64,000 nt of DNA, taken from positions 112,121,284-112,185,283 of the forward strand of contig OV884057.1 in NCBI GenBank assembly GCA_930367215.1, read 5' to 3'. The notes beneath the pieces were generated by a model. That model was not told the origin of the DNA and made no database searches. It was given only the letters and a program-made list of their open reading frames with translations. Below are positions 1-12,148 of this stretch, piece by piece. Position 1 is the first letter of the stretch; each line of letters begins with the position of its first letter. The stretch comes from Pollenia angustigena (lineage: Eukaryota; Arthropoda; Insecta; Diptera; Polleniidae). The position numbers were made by a program, and so were the translations under genes.

Positions 1-158
1 TTCTGCCTCTCACAAACTTTCAACCCGATTTTCATGAAGTTTATAAACATAGATAAGTCCATATTTACATGGACACATAAGCATGATGTGTTTTTAAATA
101 CTGTGGTGTAGGGTATCATATGGTCGGGCTTGACCGACTATACTTTCTTGCTTGTTTT
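1..158 (-). repeat. Dispersed repeat, inverted copy cut by window start
   Basis: Reverse complement of 690-845: both carry TAGTCGGTCAAGCCCGACCA and ATGATACCCTACACCACAGT. The two copies are head to head about 530 bp apart. 159-689 between them is AT-rich with no recognised feature. Confidence 0.8.
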
Positions 159-689
159 TTATGCACTATGGGAATGTATTATAAATTACATTTTTCCTTT
201 TGTTTTCCCTATGTAGTAGTAAGATTTTGACAACGGCGGGTAAATTTTACACAAACAAAATGCCTGTTGTTTTTTGTATTGTTGTAGAGGTAAGCATGAC
301 CTATTGGATAGGCCTTGATATACGCAATATAACAAATTTAAATACATATAAAAATTAAATGTATTTACATAGGTATGTATTAAAAAAATTTAACTCAATC
401 ATTAAAGTCAATTGTATATAATATTCGTCCCCTTTCAATGCTAAAAGAATACCTAATTACAGTGAAAATTGTAATTCCTACATAAGAGTTGAATGCATGT
501 AATTTTTCATGGGTTCACTTATTTAAAATTTATTCGAATTTTGGAAGGCATTAGTACTTAATTCATTCAAGTAGTTAAGTGCTAAAGAAGTCATGAAAAT
601 ATCCCTTCTACTTGAACAGGTTCCAAAGTTTTTTGCTCGGTGGGTTATATGTATATCTGTACAAATATTTAAACAAACTTGAATATAAA

Positions 690-1655
690 TAACAAGTAAG
701 AAAGTGTAGTCGGTCAAGCCCGACCATATGATACCCTACACCACAGTATTAAAAACACATCATGCTTATATGTCCATATAAATATGGATTTATCTATGTT
801 TATAAAACTCATTAAAATCGGGTTAAAAGTTTGTGAGGGACAGAAATTGCCCCCTACCTCCCCTTGTGGTCCTATTTTTGAAAAACTGTATAGCTTATGT
901 GTCCATATAGATATGGATCTATCTATGTTTTGAATTTCATAAAATTCGGTTTGAGAGGCAGAAATTGGCCATATCTCCCCTCGTGTTCCTATTTTTTAAA
1001 AAATACATCCCTTTTGTGTCCATAAAGATATGGTTCTATGTAAGTTTTAAATTTCATTAAAATCGGTTTGATAGTTTCTGAGGGGAAGAAATTTCCCCCT
1101 ATCTTCCCTCGTGGTCCTACGATTGGTCCTTGTGGCAATAAGAACCTATGACCCAAATTTTATCAAATTATCTCCAAAATTGCGACCTGTACTTTCATTA
1201 AAATCGGTTTGAGAGGCAGAAATTGCCCCTATCTCCCCTCGTGGTCCGATTTTTTTAAAAATTTATACATTTTGTGTCCATATAGATATGGTTCTATCTA
1301 TGTCTTAAATTTCATTAAAATCGGTTTGATAGTTTCTGAGAGGAAGAAATGTCCCCCTATCTTACCTCGTGGTCCTACGATTCGGCCTATTTTCAAAAGG
1401 CTTGGTCCTTGTGGCAATAAGAACCTATGACCCAAATTTTATCAAATTATCTCCAAAATTGCGACCTGTACTTTGCGCACAAGGTTACATGGACAGCCAG
1501 CCAGCCAGCCGGACGGACATCATTAGTTCAACTCAGAAAGTGATTCTGAGTAGATCGGTATACTTTAAGGTGGGTCTAGGACCACTATTTTAAGGCGTTA
1601 CACACATCAGCACAAATGCATAATACCCTCTCCACTATTGTGGTGTGGGTATAAA
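690..1655 (+). repeat. Dispersed 'GGTATAAAAA' repeat, long copy
   Basis: Begins AAGTAAGAAAGTGTAGTCGG and ends GTGTGGGTATAAAAA. Inside, CAGAAATTGCCCC, CTCGTGGTCC, GTGTCCATATAGATATGG and ATTAAAATCGGTTTGA recur about every 110-130 nt. A GCCAGCCAGCCAGCC run sits at 1495-1510, followed by GGACGGACAT. The same arrangement (GGACGGACA tract followed by an end in GGGTATAAAA) recurs at 36127-37403 and 41081-42165. Short open frames in it (1209-1593) are incidental. Confidence 0.7.
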
Positions 1656-1774
1656 AATACCAGTTGTAGAACCAAAAAGCTAAAGAAAAATATCAAATTT
1701 CCCGTATTTCCTTTTTTTTTGGTACTATTTTTCCCCCCATTAAAGTATCAAAAATTTTAGTATTGTAGTGGGAG
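1656..1774. repeat. Left flank of a repeat split by a hAT insertion
   Basis: Continues after the insertion at 7173-7624. Both parts share the GTATCAAAATT / GGACCAAAATT style of repeated phrase. The right part ends in GTCAGTCAGTCAGT near 7590 and a TATATATATA run. Confidence 0.45.
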
Positions 1775-1989
1775 CTAGGGTTGCCAGACACCAAAAGTCA
1801 AATAACTGGACAATAGAAAAATTCACCTGAATTTTGAAAAAATAACTGGACGATTTGAAAAAGCACTTAACTATAAGAAAAAATAAAATTTTACTTCAGA
1901 TTTTATTTTGCAATAAAAAAAAGTTTTAAAAAGCATAGAAACGCACAGTGGTATTTCTTCATACATCTAACTGCAAAAAATAGAAGGAG

Positions 1990-2640
1990 TGATCCTACAA
2001 CGATGAAATTTTGCACGCATGTTTAAGTTTAAGTAGAAAAGAAAAATTCAAAAAATTTGTAAAATCCGTGTACTCCTTGGGGTACCTCCCTTGGAACGCA
2101 ATTTTTTCACGAATTTTTGTACTCAATGTATAGGTCGCAATTCTTCACAAAATTTTACGAAATTTGGCACACGTCTATAAGTTGATCCAAGAAAAAGCAT
2201 TACAAATTTTGGTTGAAATCCGTCGACTCCTAGGGGTACCTCCCTTGGACCCCCATTTTGTTGCTTATTTTTCTTCTCAACGTATGGGCCGCAATTCGCA
2301 AAGGAATTTTATAAAATTTAGCAGATGTCCATAAGTTGATCTAGAAAAGAGCACTACAAATTTTGGTTGAAATCCGTCGACTCCTAGTGGTACCTCCCTT
2401 GGACCCCCATTTTTTTTGCTTTTTATTCTTCTTAACGTACGGGCCGCAATTCGCAACGGAATTTGATCAAATTTAGCAGATGTCCATAAGTTGATCTAAA
2501 AAAGAGCACTACAAATTTTGGTTGAAATCCGTCGACTCCTAGGGTACCTCCCATGGACCCCTATTATTCCACGTAATTTTTTTTCAATGTATAGGGCGCA
2601 ATTGTAAATAGAATTTGATTAAATTTGGCACACGCGTATT
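1990..2640. repeat. Tandem array, period about 154 bp, four units
   Basis: The phrase GAAATCCGTCGACTCC starts at 2215, 2369 and 2524, with a diverged unit at about 2061. Each unit also has GGTACCTCCCTTGGACCC and GGGCCGCAATTCG. Confidence 0.85.
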
Positions 2641-4222
2641 AATTGATAAACGAAAACAATTTTCAACCAAAATGCGTCGTCTTTTATGTAACCTGAATGA
2701 ACAAATTTCGTATAAATATAATTCTCATTGAAAATACTAGTTATATTTAATTAAAGAATGCATTTTATTCATCAACTATCATATCTTTAACTACATCATC
2801 CAATTCTAAAATATTCTTATATATGAAGCTACTAATATGTATATGGATCGGACGACTCAAGCAAACGATGAAAAACGATGGAAAAAAAATTTCATAATAT
2901 TCAAAAAGAATTATTTTTAATTAATTTATTTTTTAAAGATGTATTTAGTTTCTAACCAAGTCGCGCTTCTCCCCAACGATTTAAAAAATGAAAGCCTCTT
3001 TTGAACTGCCTTTTTCACTATTTCAATTTCATCAATAGTAAGCACCGAATTTTCCTGTTTTATAAAATTTGTTAACAAATTGACATTGCTACCATAATCC
3101 ATAAGTTCCGGGCACAATTCACTATATGACACAGAAAATAAAATCATTTTTAGAATTATATTTTAAATTTTATTACAATATTTATTATCATTTATTTATT
3201 AACGTTAACTATTTACTGGTTGCAAATATTGTTTTCAATTTAAGCGGTTTTCTTCTATACATTTTCTTTTAATAAAACATGATTTTGTTTATTTTTTTTT
3301 TAAATCTTATTCACTTTTAAAAACAGCTGTCAACAATTTATTAAGAAATTGTTGTTATAATTAAGAACTCAAATTTCTTTAAACCGTTAAGCCTAAAGGT
3401 ATGCAAAACTTTTTTATTACAAATACTAGGGTGCAATATTCGTGACTTTTTTTACTAAATTTGGATTTTTTTAAAAGATTGACAAAAGTTGGTGAATTTT
3501 TTTGACTACTTAGAAAGAAGAGCGTTTTACCTTTCATTTCGTTATACTGAGAGCACGGAGGTAAACCGAGCTAATTGACTTTTTCTCCAACGAAAACAGC
3601 CAATGCTGAATTTTTAAGGACAATTTTGATGCACTCATTTCTCCCAAACCATGTATGTAATAACTTTTTCTTTTCCTTTAAATTAAAAACAAGGCGTTGG
3701 ACTTAAATAAAGTCGACACTCAGATTTTTCCGCTCGAAACATCTTCGATATATGAATCTCTGAATTTGAACAAAATTACCATATATTTCCCTTTCACAAC
3801 ATTAACCTGATTTCAGCCGATCTTTTCTAATAATATATATACATATATCTTAAAAGAAATGCAGTTTTTGGTTTGCCAGACTCTTCTCTATAAAATAGCA
3901 TCATTAGATTTTTTAAAAGTAATAGTCAAAAAATGCCTTTTTTGCAGCAGAAATCCCATAGTGAAACGTAACACTTATATCATATTACAAAATAATAATC
4001 AGGGCGAATTCACTACAAGTGGCAGCGAAAAGCCTGCTTACTTTGATAGTCCGAACCAATCTTTTTTTGTTTTTATAATATTTTATTTATAAATAGTTGA
4101 TATTTCGTGCCGTAAACATCTGCTGTTTGTGTGGTTTTTGTTTTATTGTAGTATTGCTGCCACCGTTTAAATAAATTCCACCTCGTATATATTAAAATTA
4201 AATCAATTAAAAAAGTACATAA
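2641..4222. other. Non-coding interior of the hAT-like element
   Basis: AT-rich with no recognisable protein. The open frames at 2926-3147 (minus) and 3859-4092 (plus) show no motif I know. Confidence 0.5.
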
Positions 4223-4441
4223 GCAGCCATGTTATGGATTGAGTGAAATTTAAATTTCCAGTTAAATTTTTGTTTAAATTACCGTCGTTTTTTCATTTAA
4301 AGATAAGTTCTAATGAAGATAAGCTGTACTCATAGTATGAATATATAAAACAAAATTATTTAATAAACTTTTGACACTGGATCGTTTTAAAAGTTTGTTC
4401 GATTTTGATTTCACTCGAATACGATTTCCCGAACATGGCTG
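4223..4441. mobile_element. MITE-like inverted repeat, CAGCCATGTT ends
   Basis: Left end CAGCCATGTTATGGATTGAG and right end CCGAACATGGCTG are inverted, with GAGTGAAATTT/ATTTCACTCGA just inside. A related end (CAGCCATGTTGGGGATTGG) is at 37981. Confidence 0.6.
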
Positions 4442-4717
4442 ATAACTTTTTGTTAAACCACATACATATATTTTTTTTGTGTTGTTTGCAGGGTTCGAAA
4501 ATATTCAAGTACGCATACTAAGAATCCAACATACATGATAAACTGACATGAATAATGCTTGCAAAATTTTTTGTTTTATTTTCGTACTGTAAAATGAATA
4601 GCTAAGAATTTTTATTTTTATTTTTAAGCGCATGCATAAAATTGTTTTTTATTTTCCAGTTTGTACATATGCGCGTATGTGGATAATGATAGGCTAATCG
4701 TTGTGTTTTGCTTTATT

Positions 4718-4914
4718 CAAGGCGAATTGATTAGAAGGTGGGGTCAAGTCAACATATGGTGTTTTTTTTCGGTGGTCGACTTGTAAAAGTTTGTATACAA
4801 ACTAGTTTTTTATGTAAACAAACCTGTTTTTTTTACTAGCAGTATTTTTGACAACCCGACCACAGAAGCATTGTAGTTGTAGAGTTGACCTCACCTTCTA
4901 GTGAATTCGCCTTG
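4718..4914. mobile_element. hAT-type MITE, 8-bp TSD GCTTTATT
   Basis: Perfect GCTTTATT at 4710-4717 and 4915-4922. Terminal inverted repeats CAAGGCGAATTGATTAGAAG / CTTCTAGTGAATTCGCCTTG. 197 bp, no coding capacity. Confidence 0.92.
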
Positions 4915-4960
4915 GCTTTATTCTTGTTTTAAAACAGGGATTTCCATTTCTTTGCACAAT

Positions 4961-6161
4961 CCCAGCGGGAAAACTCAGAAGACCTTCTTACTTCAGGCCT
5001 TTTTAAAGGCCTGCTTAAAAAATTGTTTGATTTAATTACTATTCTTACGTAACTGCTAAAGAATGCCTCATAGAAGGCCTCGGCTCTTTGGTATGAGTAG
5101 CGAGAAAAGAAGGAGTAACATTTTTTGTTTTGTTTTTTTGCACAAGCTAAAGCAAAAGAATTCAGATCCCTTTACAAAAACAAAGTAACATATGTTGTAA
5201 ATCATTTAAGTTGAAGTGGAAAAGAGAAAGAGTAAAATTTTTTGTATTGTTTTTTTCGCAAAAGCGAAAAAATTCAGATCCCGTTATAAAAACAAAGTAA
5301 CAAAGTTGGTGCACAAGGTACATTAACACAAGGTAGACTCATCGGGGAGTGTATACATGCTGCTCTATAAAAATAAGCGAGTGGAACCGAGTTGTCAAAA
5401 TTGTTTTCATATAAAACACATGCACACATGTACAAATTTTGGCTCATGTACACGAAATTTGACGTTTGGGTTCCAACTGGGGTAAACAGCTGACAAACAT
5501 ATGGGCCAACGAGTTTACCTTGTGTAAATATACCTTGGTAGGTGCATATTAAAATACAAAATAAAAACAATAATGTAAATCAAACTTGTGCTTTAAAGTT
5601 TTTTTTTTTTATTATATGTAGGTATACCTTTATTTATAATCTATTTTACAATATATAATAAAATATTAAACATACGTTTGTAAAATAGTTATACATATAT
5701 AAAAAGTTAAGTGTTGTTTCATTTTCTATATTGGAGATCTGATATGTACATGAAGCCTATTCAGTCTTCTAATTTCATTTGTAAGGAAATATTCCTTAAT
5801 GTTTTAGACTGATAGCCCTTCAATATGACCTTTTATTCATGTGTAGAAGGATGGTCTGAAAGGCCTTTTAAGAGCCATTAATTGAAAGGCCTTTTAACAT
5901 ACCTTTCTTAAAAACCCTTCAAGATAACCTTTTTGCTAAGGCCTTTTAAAAGTCATTCTCTGGAAAGCCTTCTAAGAGCCATTTATTTGAAGGTCTTTAA
6001 GAAGCTCTGGGGAAGAATGGAAAGCGGAAGGCCTTCTCCGCAATGACAACGCGTGTAAAAAAGATATGAGTTTGAAGGGAGCGAGAAGGCCTTGTTTATC
6101 CAAAAGAAGGGGTACAGAGGCCTTCTGTAAGGCCTCCGTACTCCTTCTTTTTCCCGCTGGG
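4961..6161. mobile_element. AAGGCC-rich foldback element
   Basis: Ends CCCAGCGGGAAAA and TTTTTCCCGCTGGG. The interior is packed with AAGGCCTT and GAAGGCC(T) in both orientations. A second, shorter member lies at 48142-48496 with ends CCCAGCGGTAA / TTACCGCTGGG. A further AAGGCCTT scrap is at 17885-17930. Confidence 0.68.
5314..5537. mobile_element. MITE nested in the AAGGCC element
   Basis: Ends CAAGGTACATTAACACAAGG and TTGTGTAAATATACCTTG. Flanks GTTGGTGCA / GTAGGTGCA look like an 8-9 bp TSD with one change. Same family as 27375-27799 (shared GGGGTAAACAGCTGACAAAC). Confidence 0.75.
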
Positions 6162-6647
6162 ACGAAGAATAGAAGTTTAAAAAAAAACAATTCTCACATG
6201 TACAAATATAAAAAAAGAAAAATCTTTCTTATTATCTCATGTGTTTTGTAAAAACAAAAAACAATGAAACTACTTTTATACAAGAACTAATATAGGAAAT
6301 GTTTTTTTTTTTGTATTTTTAAACACGAATAAAAAAGCAGACAACAGTGTATGAAATTTTTTATTCGTGACAATGAATGAATAGTGAATGAATATTTCGA
6401 ACTCTGGTTGTTTGTTATTTGCAGAATTTCATAACTCTATTACTTTGGTTGTAAGCAAAAATTTTTTAAACTGTTTGCAACTAATTAGTATTGTGGTTAT
6501 TTTGTTGAACTTTTTATAGTTTTTAATCCAAATTTTTAATATTTTTAATTAGGCTTAAGTTCATCAAATTTAATTTTCATTAAATTATTTTTATGAAGAA
6601 ATGAATTTTACAACATGAAAATTAATTAAAATTTACTGATAATTTTT

Positions 6648-6742
6648 CATTCTTGACTCAATCTGGGCTCGAACCCAGGCGTTTTTACGGACAGGTTACC
6701 CTGACATGTTTCGATTGCAACCACTCAATCTCCTCAGAGGGC
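6648..6742 (-). repeat. tRNA-like sequence (tRNA pseudogene or SINE head)
   Basis: The minus strand has a T-arm-like CTGGG-TTCGAGC-CCAG (B-box GGTTCGAGCCC) about 45 nt downstream of GATTGAGTGGTTGCAA, an A-box-like TGGTTGCAA. The other arms are poor, so an intact tRNA gene is unlikely. Confidence 0.35.
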
Positions 6743-7627
6743 TTGCCGTTTGCAACTTTCATCAAAATTTAGTCTTATTAAAATTTTACTCTTTATTTGG
6801 TCATAGGAATGGATTCTTGTAAGTAAAGATTATTAGAAATACCTTAAGTCCATGCACAAAAAGTATTGCTTGTTGGCATGACTAACAAAGTTTTGTACGT
6901 TATTTTGATCGCATTTTTGAAAACTGAACCTCTTTTTCTACCTCATTAATTGGAACGAATATCTGTCGACAAATTAGAAATTTTTTACTTACAATTTTTT
7001 CTTAGTTTGTATATGATTTTCTTCTAAACAATAATAAATATAAATAATAAAAAAAGTAATTTTTCAAAATTAATTAAAGTTTTTTAACTGGACAAATTGC
7101 ATTTAAGCTGGAACCTGGACAACACCCAAAAAAAACTGGACAATCCAGGCCATTCCAACCATTGGCAACGCCAGTGGGAGCGCATAATTTAGTACGAATA
7201 TGTCAATGAATGGAGAAAAATGTTTTGTAAAAAAAGGACCAAAATTAGTCACGGTTTTCACTTCGAAAAAGTACCAAATTTATGTCAAAAAAGTATCAAA
7301 ATTCAGGTTTTACCCGTTTACTCCCTAATAGGGCCGAATTTCAAAAAAAGTACCAGACACCTGCCCGCTTATTTTTCTAAGGAAAGTACTACATTTTTTT
7401 GTATTTCTTTTAGTTTTGGAGATATAAGGTTACCACATTTTGCCGTTTTTACCCTTTTTTACCCCCTAACCATTCGAATTTCCAAAAATCCCGTCTTAGT
7501 GTATCGATTTGGAGAGTGACCAATCTCTGGTCCAAATTTCGAGTGTTTAGCTTCAGGCGCTTATGCTGTGCGATGATAAATCAGTGAGTCAGTCAGTCAG
7601 TAACGTTACAATTTTATATATATACGG

Positions 7628-7825
7628 GCATGTTCTGACAATCGCAAAACGCTAAACATTTACGATCTTGACTTGAAATTGCATAATACGTGTACTGTAA
7701 ATCGTAATCGCAAGAAGTTTGGTGACTTCAAATGGCAGGACGCAAGCAAAACGAACCAGTTTCACAACACCATAAAATAAATCTGGCGTTTTGCGATTTC
7801 AAATCGCGCGATTGTCAGAACATGG
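7628..7825. mobile_element. MITE-like inverted repeat
   Basis: CATGTTCTGACAATCGC near 7630 and GCGATTGTCAGAACATG near 7810, with AAAACGC / GCGTTTTGCG further in. Confidence 0.7.
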
Positions 7826-7929
7826 CTGATAGATTAATGGTATTTACAAACTGCAGTTGTTAATATATGTTTTTAAGGTAATTCATGGAATTAGGCATCA
7901 TACGATTGGTTTTTGTATAAATCAATAAA

Positions 7930-9760
7930 TGTTTAACACAAGAAACAATTCAAATTTAAGGCTCGCCAGATGCCGGTTGGAAACCACCAAAAAGAGAATT
8001 GAGTACAACGGTAGCTTGGAATATGCCTCAAATTTTAAAGGGTTGTTTGTCAATACCTTCATTTAAAAATCAATTAAAAGACTACCTTGTACACAATATT
8101 GAAATGCTTTTAATATAATAATTGCATAATATAAATGCTTTCTTACTTCTTTTGTTTTATATTTTTTATAAATCCGTTATATATATTAAATTATGTATGA
8201 ATTTTTAGTAATTATATAATAAGTCTTAGTTATAATTGGCAACGTTGTCTCAACACAGTGATGTTCAAAAGGTAGCAAGGTAATTTTTTTTTTTAAATAC
8301 GGTAATTTAAAGAAATTTTGATTTTTGGTATACATAAGTATACTAACATAAGTAGGTTTTATAATTTTAGCTTTTACGAGGTGATTTTCAGTTTAAAAAT
8401 AGATACATTTTATAACAAAAAATTAAGAACTTTAATTATGTTTCTGCAAATTTTTTCGTAAGACCGATAAGTGAAATTACTCTTGTTTATTATTAATTTT
8501 ATATTAAAAATCAACAATTCTTAAACATATGAAATAGTATTTTCTGTTTTGATATCAGATTTTTACCGTGCGTAGATATGACCACTGTTCATCGATTTCT
8601 TGCAAAAAGTAACAATTGAAAAATTTGAGCTGACTCTCTTTAGAGCAACAAGTGCAATATGTACGCTAAGCGTATTAAATAAAAATATTTTGAGTTGAAT
8701 GAATATACATATGGGGATATCCGTCAAAAGGTCCACCGTGTCCGAAAATTTAAAAGTTATTAAAAGCTGATTATTTTACGATATTATTATAGAGAAATAT
8801 TTAGATTTTTACTAATTTTATAAATTTACCCACAAATTTTTTCACTTAGATGAACAATCAGACTGCAAAGTTGTGCAAACGTAATTTCTTATTTTTGAGA
8901 ATGTTTTATTGTACGTTTTCTTTACTATTATCTTCCTGAAAAGAGGTTATATTTGATAAAAATTATTCCAAAATAAATTTCTTACATGGTCTGTAATCTA
9001 AGGAAGAGTTCAAAGAGCAATATGCTATTCGGATTAACGGTAAATTTTTATTTTGTTTAATCATTATTCAGTTCAATTATTATGGAATTTCACGTTCAAA
9101 ATGCCACGTATCAACCCAGATTTTGGCTTAAAAAAAAAAGAAAATACAGAAGATTTTTTAATCAAACCAAAGACATTTTAATGTTACATTGCTACTTCTA
9201 TTTTTTCACGTTCGAACCGCTACTTCCTTTGTCCTTATCTTTGACCTAAAATCGCGCCCTCCATAAACTTTAGCATAGATAACAGTACTTTCTTAGTGCT
9301 ATAATTTAAGGGTTAAGAGAACGTAAAAATATTTGTTGTTTAAAATGTTATTGCATTTTTGATGCGTACGGCTGTCATTTGGATTTACCCATATATGAAC
9401 CTATTTTATTCAAAATTATTTTACTTCCTTATTCATAAAAAATAAAATTCTTGTTGAAAATTTATTTTAACACAAAACTTTCCATTGAAATTTTTCTAAA
9501 AACACTTAACAGGAGATGGACCTATTGCTTTTAATATAAATTTTACTACACAATCAATCGCCTATCATTTGGAAAGAGCATATTAATGTTTTGATAAAAA
9601 ACATATTTGCGTAAAAAGGTAATTTTAAGAGGTCCGCAAGGTAATGAATAAATAAAAGTTAACATCACTGTCTCAACAAAGCCTCAATGGCGCTAAGTCC
9701 ATTATATAAATTGTAAAACATAATTATGAATTAATAAATAAATTTGAAAAAAACCGAATA
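7930..9760 (+). pseudogene. C-terminal end of a CR1/L2-like LINE, split by a hAT
   Basis: 8017-8105 reads VAWNMPQILKGCLSIPSFKNQLKDYL, the AWN-LP...FK-LK-YL signature that ends many CR1/L2-type reverse transcriptase ORFs. The 3' tail (AATGGCGCTAAGTCC..., ending AATTAATAAATAAATTTG) resumes at 9679 after the insertion at 8256-9670. Clade assignment rests on that short signature. Confidence 0.55.
8256..9670. mobile_element. hAT-type element, 8-bp TSD TCTCAACA
   Basis: TCTCAACA at 8248-8255 and 9671-9678; ends CAGTGATGTT and AACATCACTG. GCAAGGTAAT occurs near both ends. 1415 bp, no transposase recognised. Confidence 0.9.
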
Positions 9761-9836
9761 CATACGAGTGTAATTGTGTAATTGTAACTGTTTTAAAAGT
9801 TTTATAAAACAATTTCTTTTATATAGTATATCGACC

Positions 9837-10385
9837 CCTAACCGCGAAAATAACGTAAGCGCTTTTTTTTTTTATTTTATATAAATTTTGTATGAAATTT
9901 GTCGCTTTCAATAAAATTGTTCTTGCTATAAAATCGTAACGGTACCTTACCCCACGTCTCCATGCTCTTTCGATTAGAACATGACATGACCATAACGCCG
10001 GCAGAGCAACGGTATTATTTTGTTCATGTTCTTGTATGTGGCGAATACGTGTTGATGTTCATGTTCTGATTGACTACAATTTTTGTTGTTGTGCGTTTGG
10101 TTGTATACAGAAAATACATTGTATGGCCAACATCATGGCGCACATGGATGCTAAGACGAATGTTTAGGCAACGATGGCAGCATATGGACGAAACATGAAC
10201 ATGAACAGTCTACACGAGTAGAACTCATGTGCGACATGATGTTCATACCAAGTTGATGGATGGTGGAGACGGGTAGTTATGTGACCATAACATTTTAGGA
10301 GATGATGCAGGTGTTCCCAATAAAGTCATTTATTCAAAAAAACGAAAATTGAAAATCATGTCGCTTACGTTATTTTCGCGGTTGG
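9837..10385. mobile_element. MITE, CCTAACCGCG ends
   Basis: Ends CCTAACCGCGAAAATAACGT and ACGTTATTTTCGCGGTTGG are 24-nt inverted repeats. The interior has many CATGTTCATG-type words. Confidence 0.82.
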
Positions 10386-10726
10386 TGCTCGATGCAGTGA
10401 TGCCAACTTGGTGCTTTTGGCACTATTTATGGCTCAAAACGCCAAAATTTTATCCATAGTGCTCTTTACAATTTTTATTTTTTTTTTGCTATTTGGGTAC
10501 AATTTTGAGAAGGCTTGTAAAGATTTTAAGATTTCAAATGATAAAAAAGTGATAAAAGAAAGTTACATTTGTTTTAACAAAAACTTTATTTAGGAGGTTA
10601 GAGCTAGGCTTCCTTCCTAGCAATTTGGAAATTTTACGAAACGTTGCATTTTTAAGCGTTGACAACAATAGCTCCTATTTGAAAATACGGCGCAGAAATC
10701 TGGGGTACTGCAAGCAATTCTAATAT

Positions 10727-11437
10727 GGAGAATAAAGGTTAACCCGGCTAAATGTGCTCACTTAACTTTCACGCTCAGAAGACAAACGTGCCCAGCTGTA
10801 AAAATAAATAACATCACTGTTCCGGTAGAAAACCATGTTAAGTACTTAGGAATTCATATAGATAGACGCTTGACCTGGTCGCGTCATATTGAAGCGAAAA
10901 TAACGGTTATGAAACTTAAAGCAGCTCAACTACATTGGCTTCTCGGTCGAAACTCAAACTTGTCCTTAGACAACAAAATTCTCTTATACAAGTCCATCAT
11001 AAAACCAATATGGACATATGGCATCCAATTATGGGGTACTGCATGCGCATCTAACATCCAAAAGCTTCAAAGAAGACTGTCTAGAATATTACGACAAATT
11101 GTCTGCGCCCCATGGTATATACGTAATGAAATTATCCACAGAGATCTCAACGTCCCCACTATCCAGGAGGAAATTAAAAAATATTCAATAAGCTACATCG
11201 ATAAACTAATGGTCCACCCTAACTACCTCGCTCGGGGTTTGCTTCAGTTCGAAGGTCACCAGAGGCTAAAAAGAACCGATACTTTGAGCCTTACTAGAAG
11301 ACATTTTTAAAATTTGAATACAGCAGTCAGTGGTTACACTGGTAACAATAAACAACAAGTAGAATTAAGATTTGAATACATATTGTAAATTTCGATAAGA
11401 AAGATTCAATAATAAAAATAAATTTAAAAAAAAAAAA
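10727..11437 (+). mobile_element. 5'-truncated Jockey-like LINE, 11-bp TSD
   Basis: AATTCTAATAT at 10716-10726 and 11438-11448 flanks the insert, which ends AAGATTCAATAATAAAAATA and a poly(A) tract. These are the hallmarks of target-primed reverse transcription. The 3' end resembles that of the LINE at 42270 (AAGATTCAATAAA). Confidence 0.92.
10738..11310 (+). pseudogene. LINE reverse transcriptase C-terminal fragment
   Basis: Open from the truncation point to TAA at 11308-11310, 190 codons without a lesion: VNPAKCAHLTFTLRR, YLGIHIDRRLTWSRHI, LHWLLGRNSNLSLDNKILL, IKPIWTYGIQLWGTACASNI, APWYIRNEIIHRDLNVP. It lacks the catalytic FADD box and everything upstream. Closely related to the minus-strand copy at 42432-42839, which shares WLxGRNSxLSLDxKxLLY. 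The open frame suggests a fairly recent insertion; it cannot make an active enzyme. Confidence 0.85.
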
Positions 11438-11808
11438 AATTCTAATATAAAAATGCTCCAACGAGCTCAATCACTACCCTATAACGAGCTCCATCATAAT
11501 AAAAACGATGTATTTCGGTAAACATTTGTTTAAAGATGTAGACACTGTTTCAAAAATAAAATATGGATTGGAAAATATTAGGAATTGTTAAAAAACATGC
11601 AGTCGGAAACCGTACAAAAAACGCAAAGACTTTAAAAACAAACAAAAAAAAGAATTGTTGCTTGGTATATGCAAAGTGTTAAATAAATTAAAAACAGCTG
11701 ACAGAAAACACTTTTACAACGAGTGTTGTGTAACCTGCCATTTTGCATGCGCTTTAGTTTTCCACGTGTTGTTCTACCTCAAGTGCTATTGAAAAAAGGT
11801 TTGACTAA

Positions 11809-12148
11809 TGGCCATTTTCTCAATGTATCGACAAACTGTCTGTTACTTAATGTCTACATAAATTTATTGGACCGATAAACTGTCCGTTAACGATTTTGGG
11901 TTTCTAAATATACCGACAAAAAACAAAGTTTTCAGCTGGCAACGCCACTCAAAATACATGTAAAAGATGGGAGTCAGCTGATTGAATTTACCTGTACGGC
12001 AAATAAAAGGAAAATAAATAATTGGCAGAAGAGTGCCGGTTAGCTTTGCGATTAAAACGAAGCAAATGAGACATTGAGAAAACCAAATTTCTTTAATGTG
12101 CCGTTTTTCGTTGGGAAAAAAGATAATCGCCTAATGAGAAAATGGCCA
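11809..12148. mobile_element. PIF/Harbinger-like MITE, TAA TSD
   Basis: TAA at 11806-11808 and 12149-12151; ends TGGCCATTTTCTCA and TGAGAAAATGGCCA. 340 bp without coding capacity. Confidence 0.75.

Larger units (their letters stand above)
1775..7172. mobile_element. 5.4-kb hAT-like element, 8-bp TSD
   Basis: AGTGGGAG at 1767-1774 and again at 7173-7180 flanks ends containing GGGTTGCCAGAC and its imperfect inverse TTGGCAACGCC. Phrases such as AACTGGACAA occur near both ends. No transposase was recognised. It has itself been invaded by a 154-bp satellite or tandem array, a CAGCCATGTT element, a CAAGG MITE and an AAGGCC element. Confidence 0.75.
10680..11518 (+). pseudogene. Older Jockey-like LINE relic interrupted by a younger one
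   Basis: 10680-10726 reads PI-stop-KYGAEIWGTASNSN (a TGA replaces the usual Trp). After the insertion, 11438-11518 continues NSNIKMLQRAQSLPYNELHH. Together they are the reverse-transcriptase C-terminal segment normally read as PIWKYGxxxWGTASxSNI..LQR. Confidence 0.78.

Noticed and set aside
6648..6742. Functional tRNA gene
   Set aside because: Only the T-arm and weak A/B boxes are convincing; acceptor and anticodon arms do not fold well.
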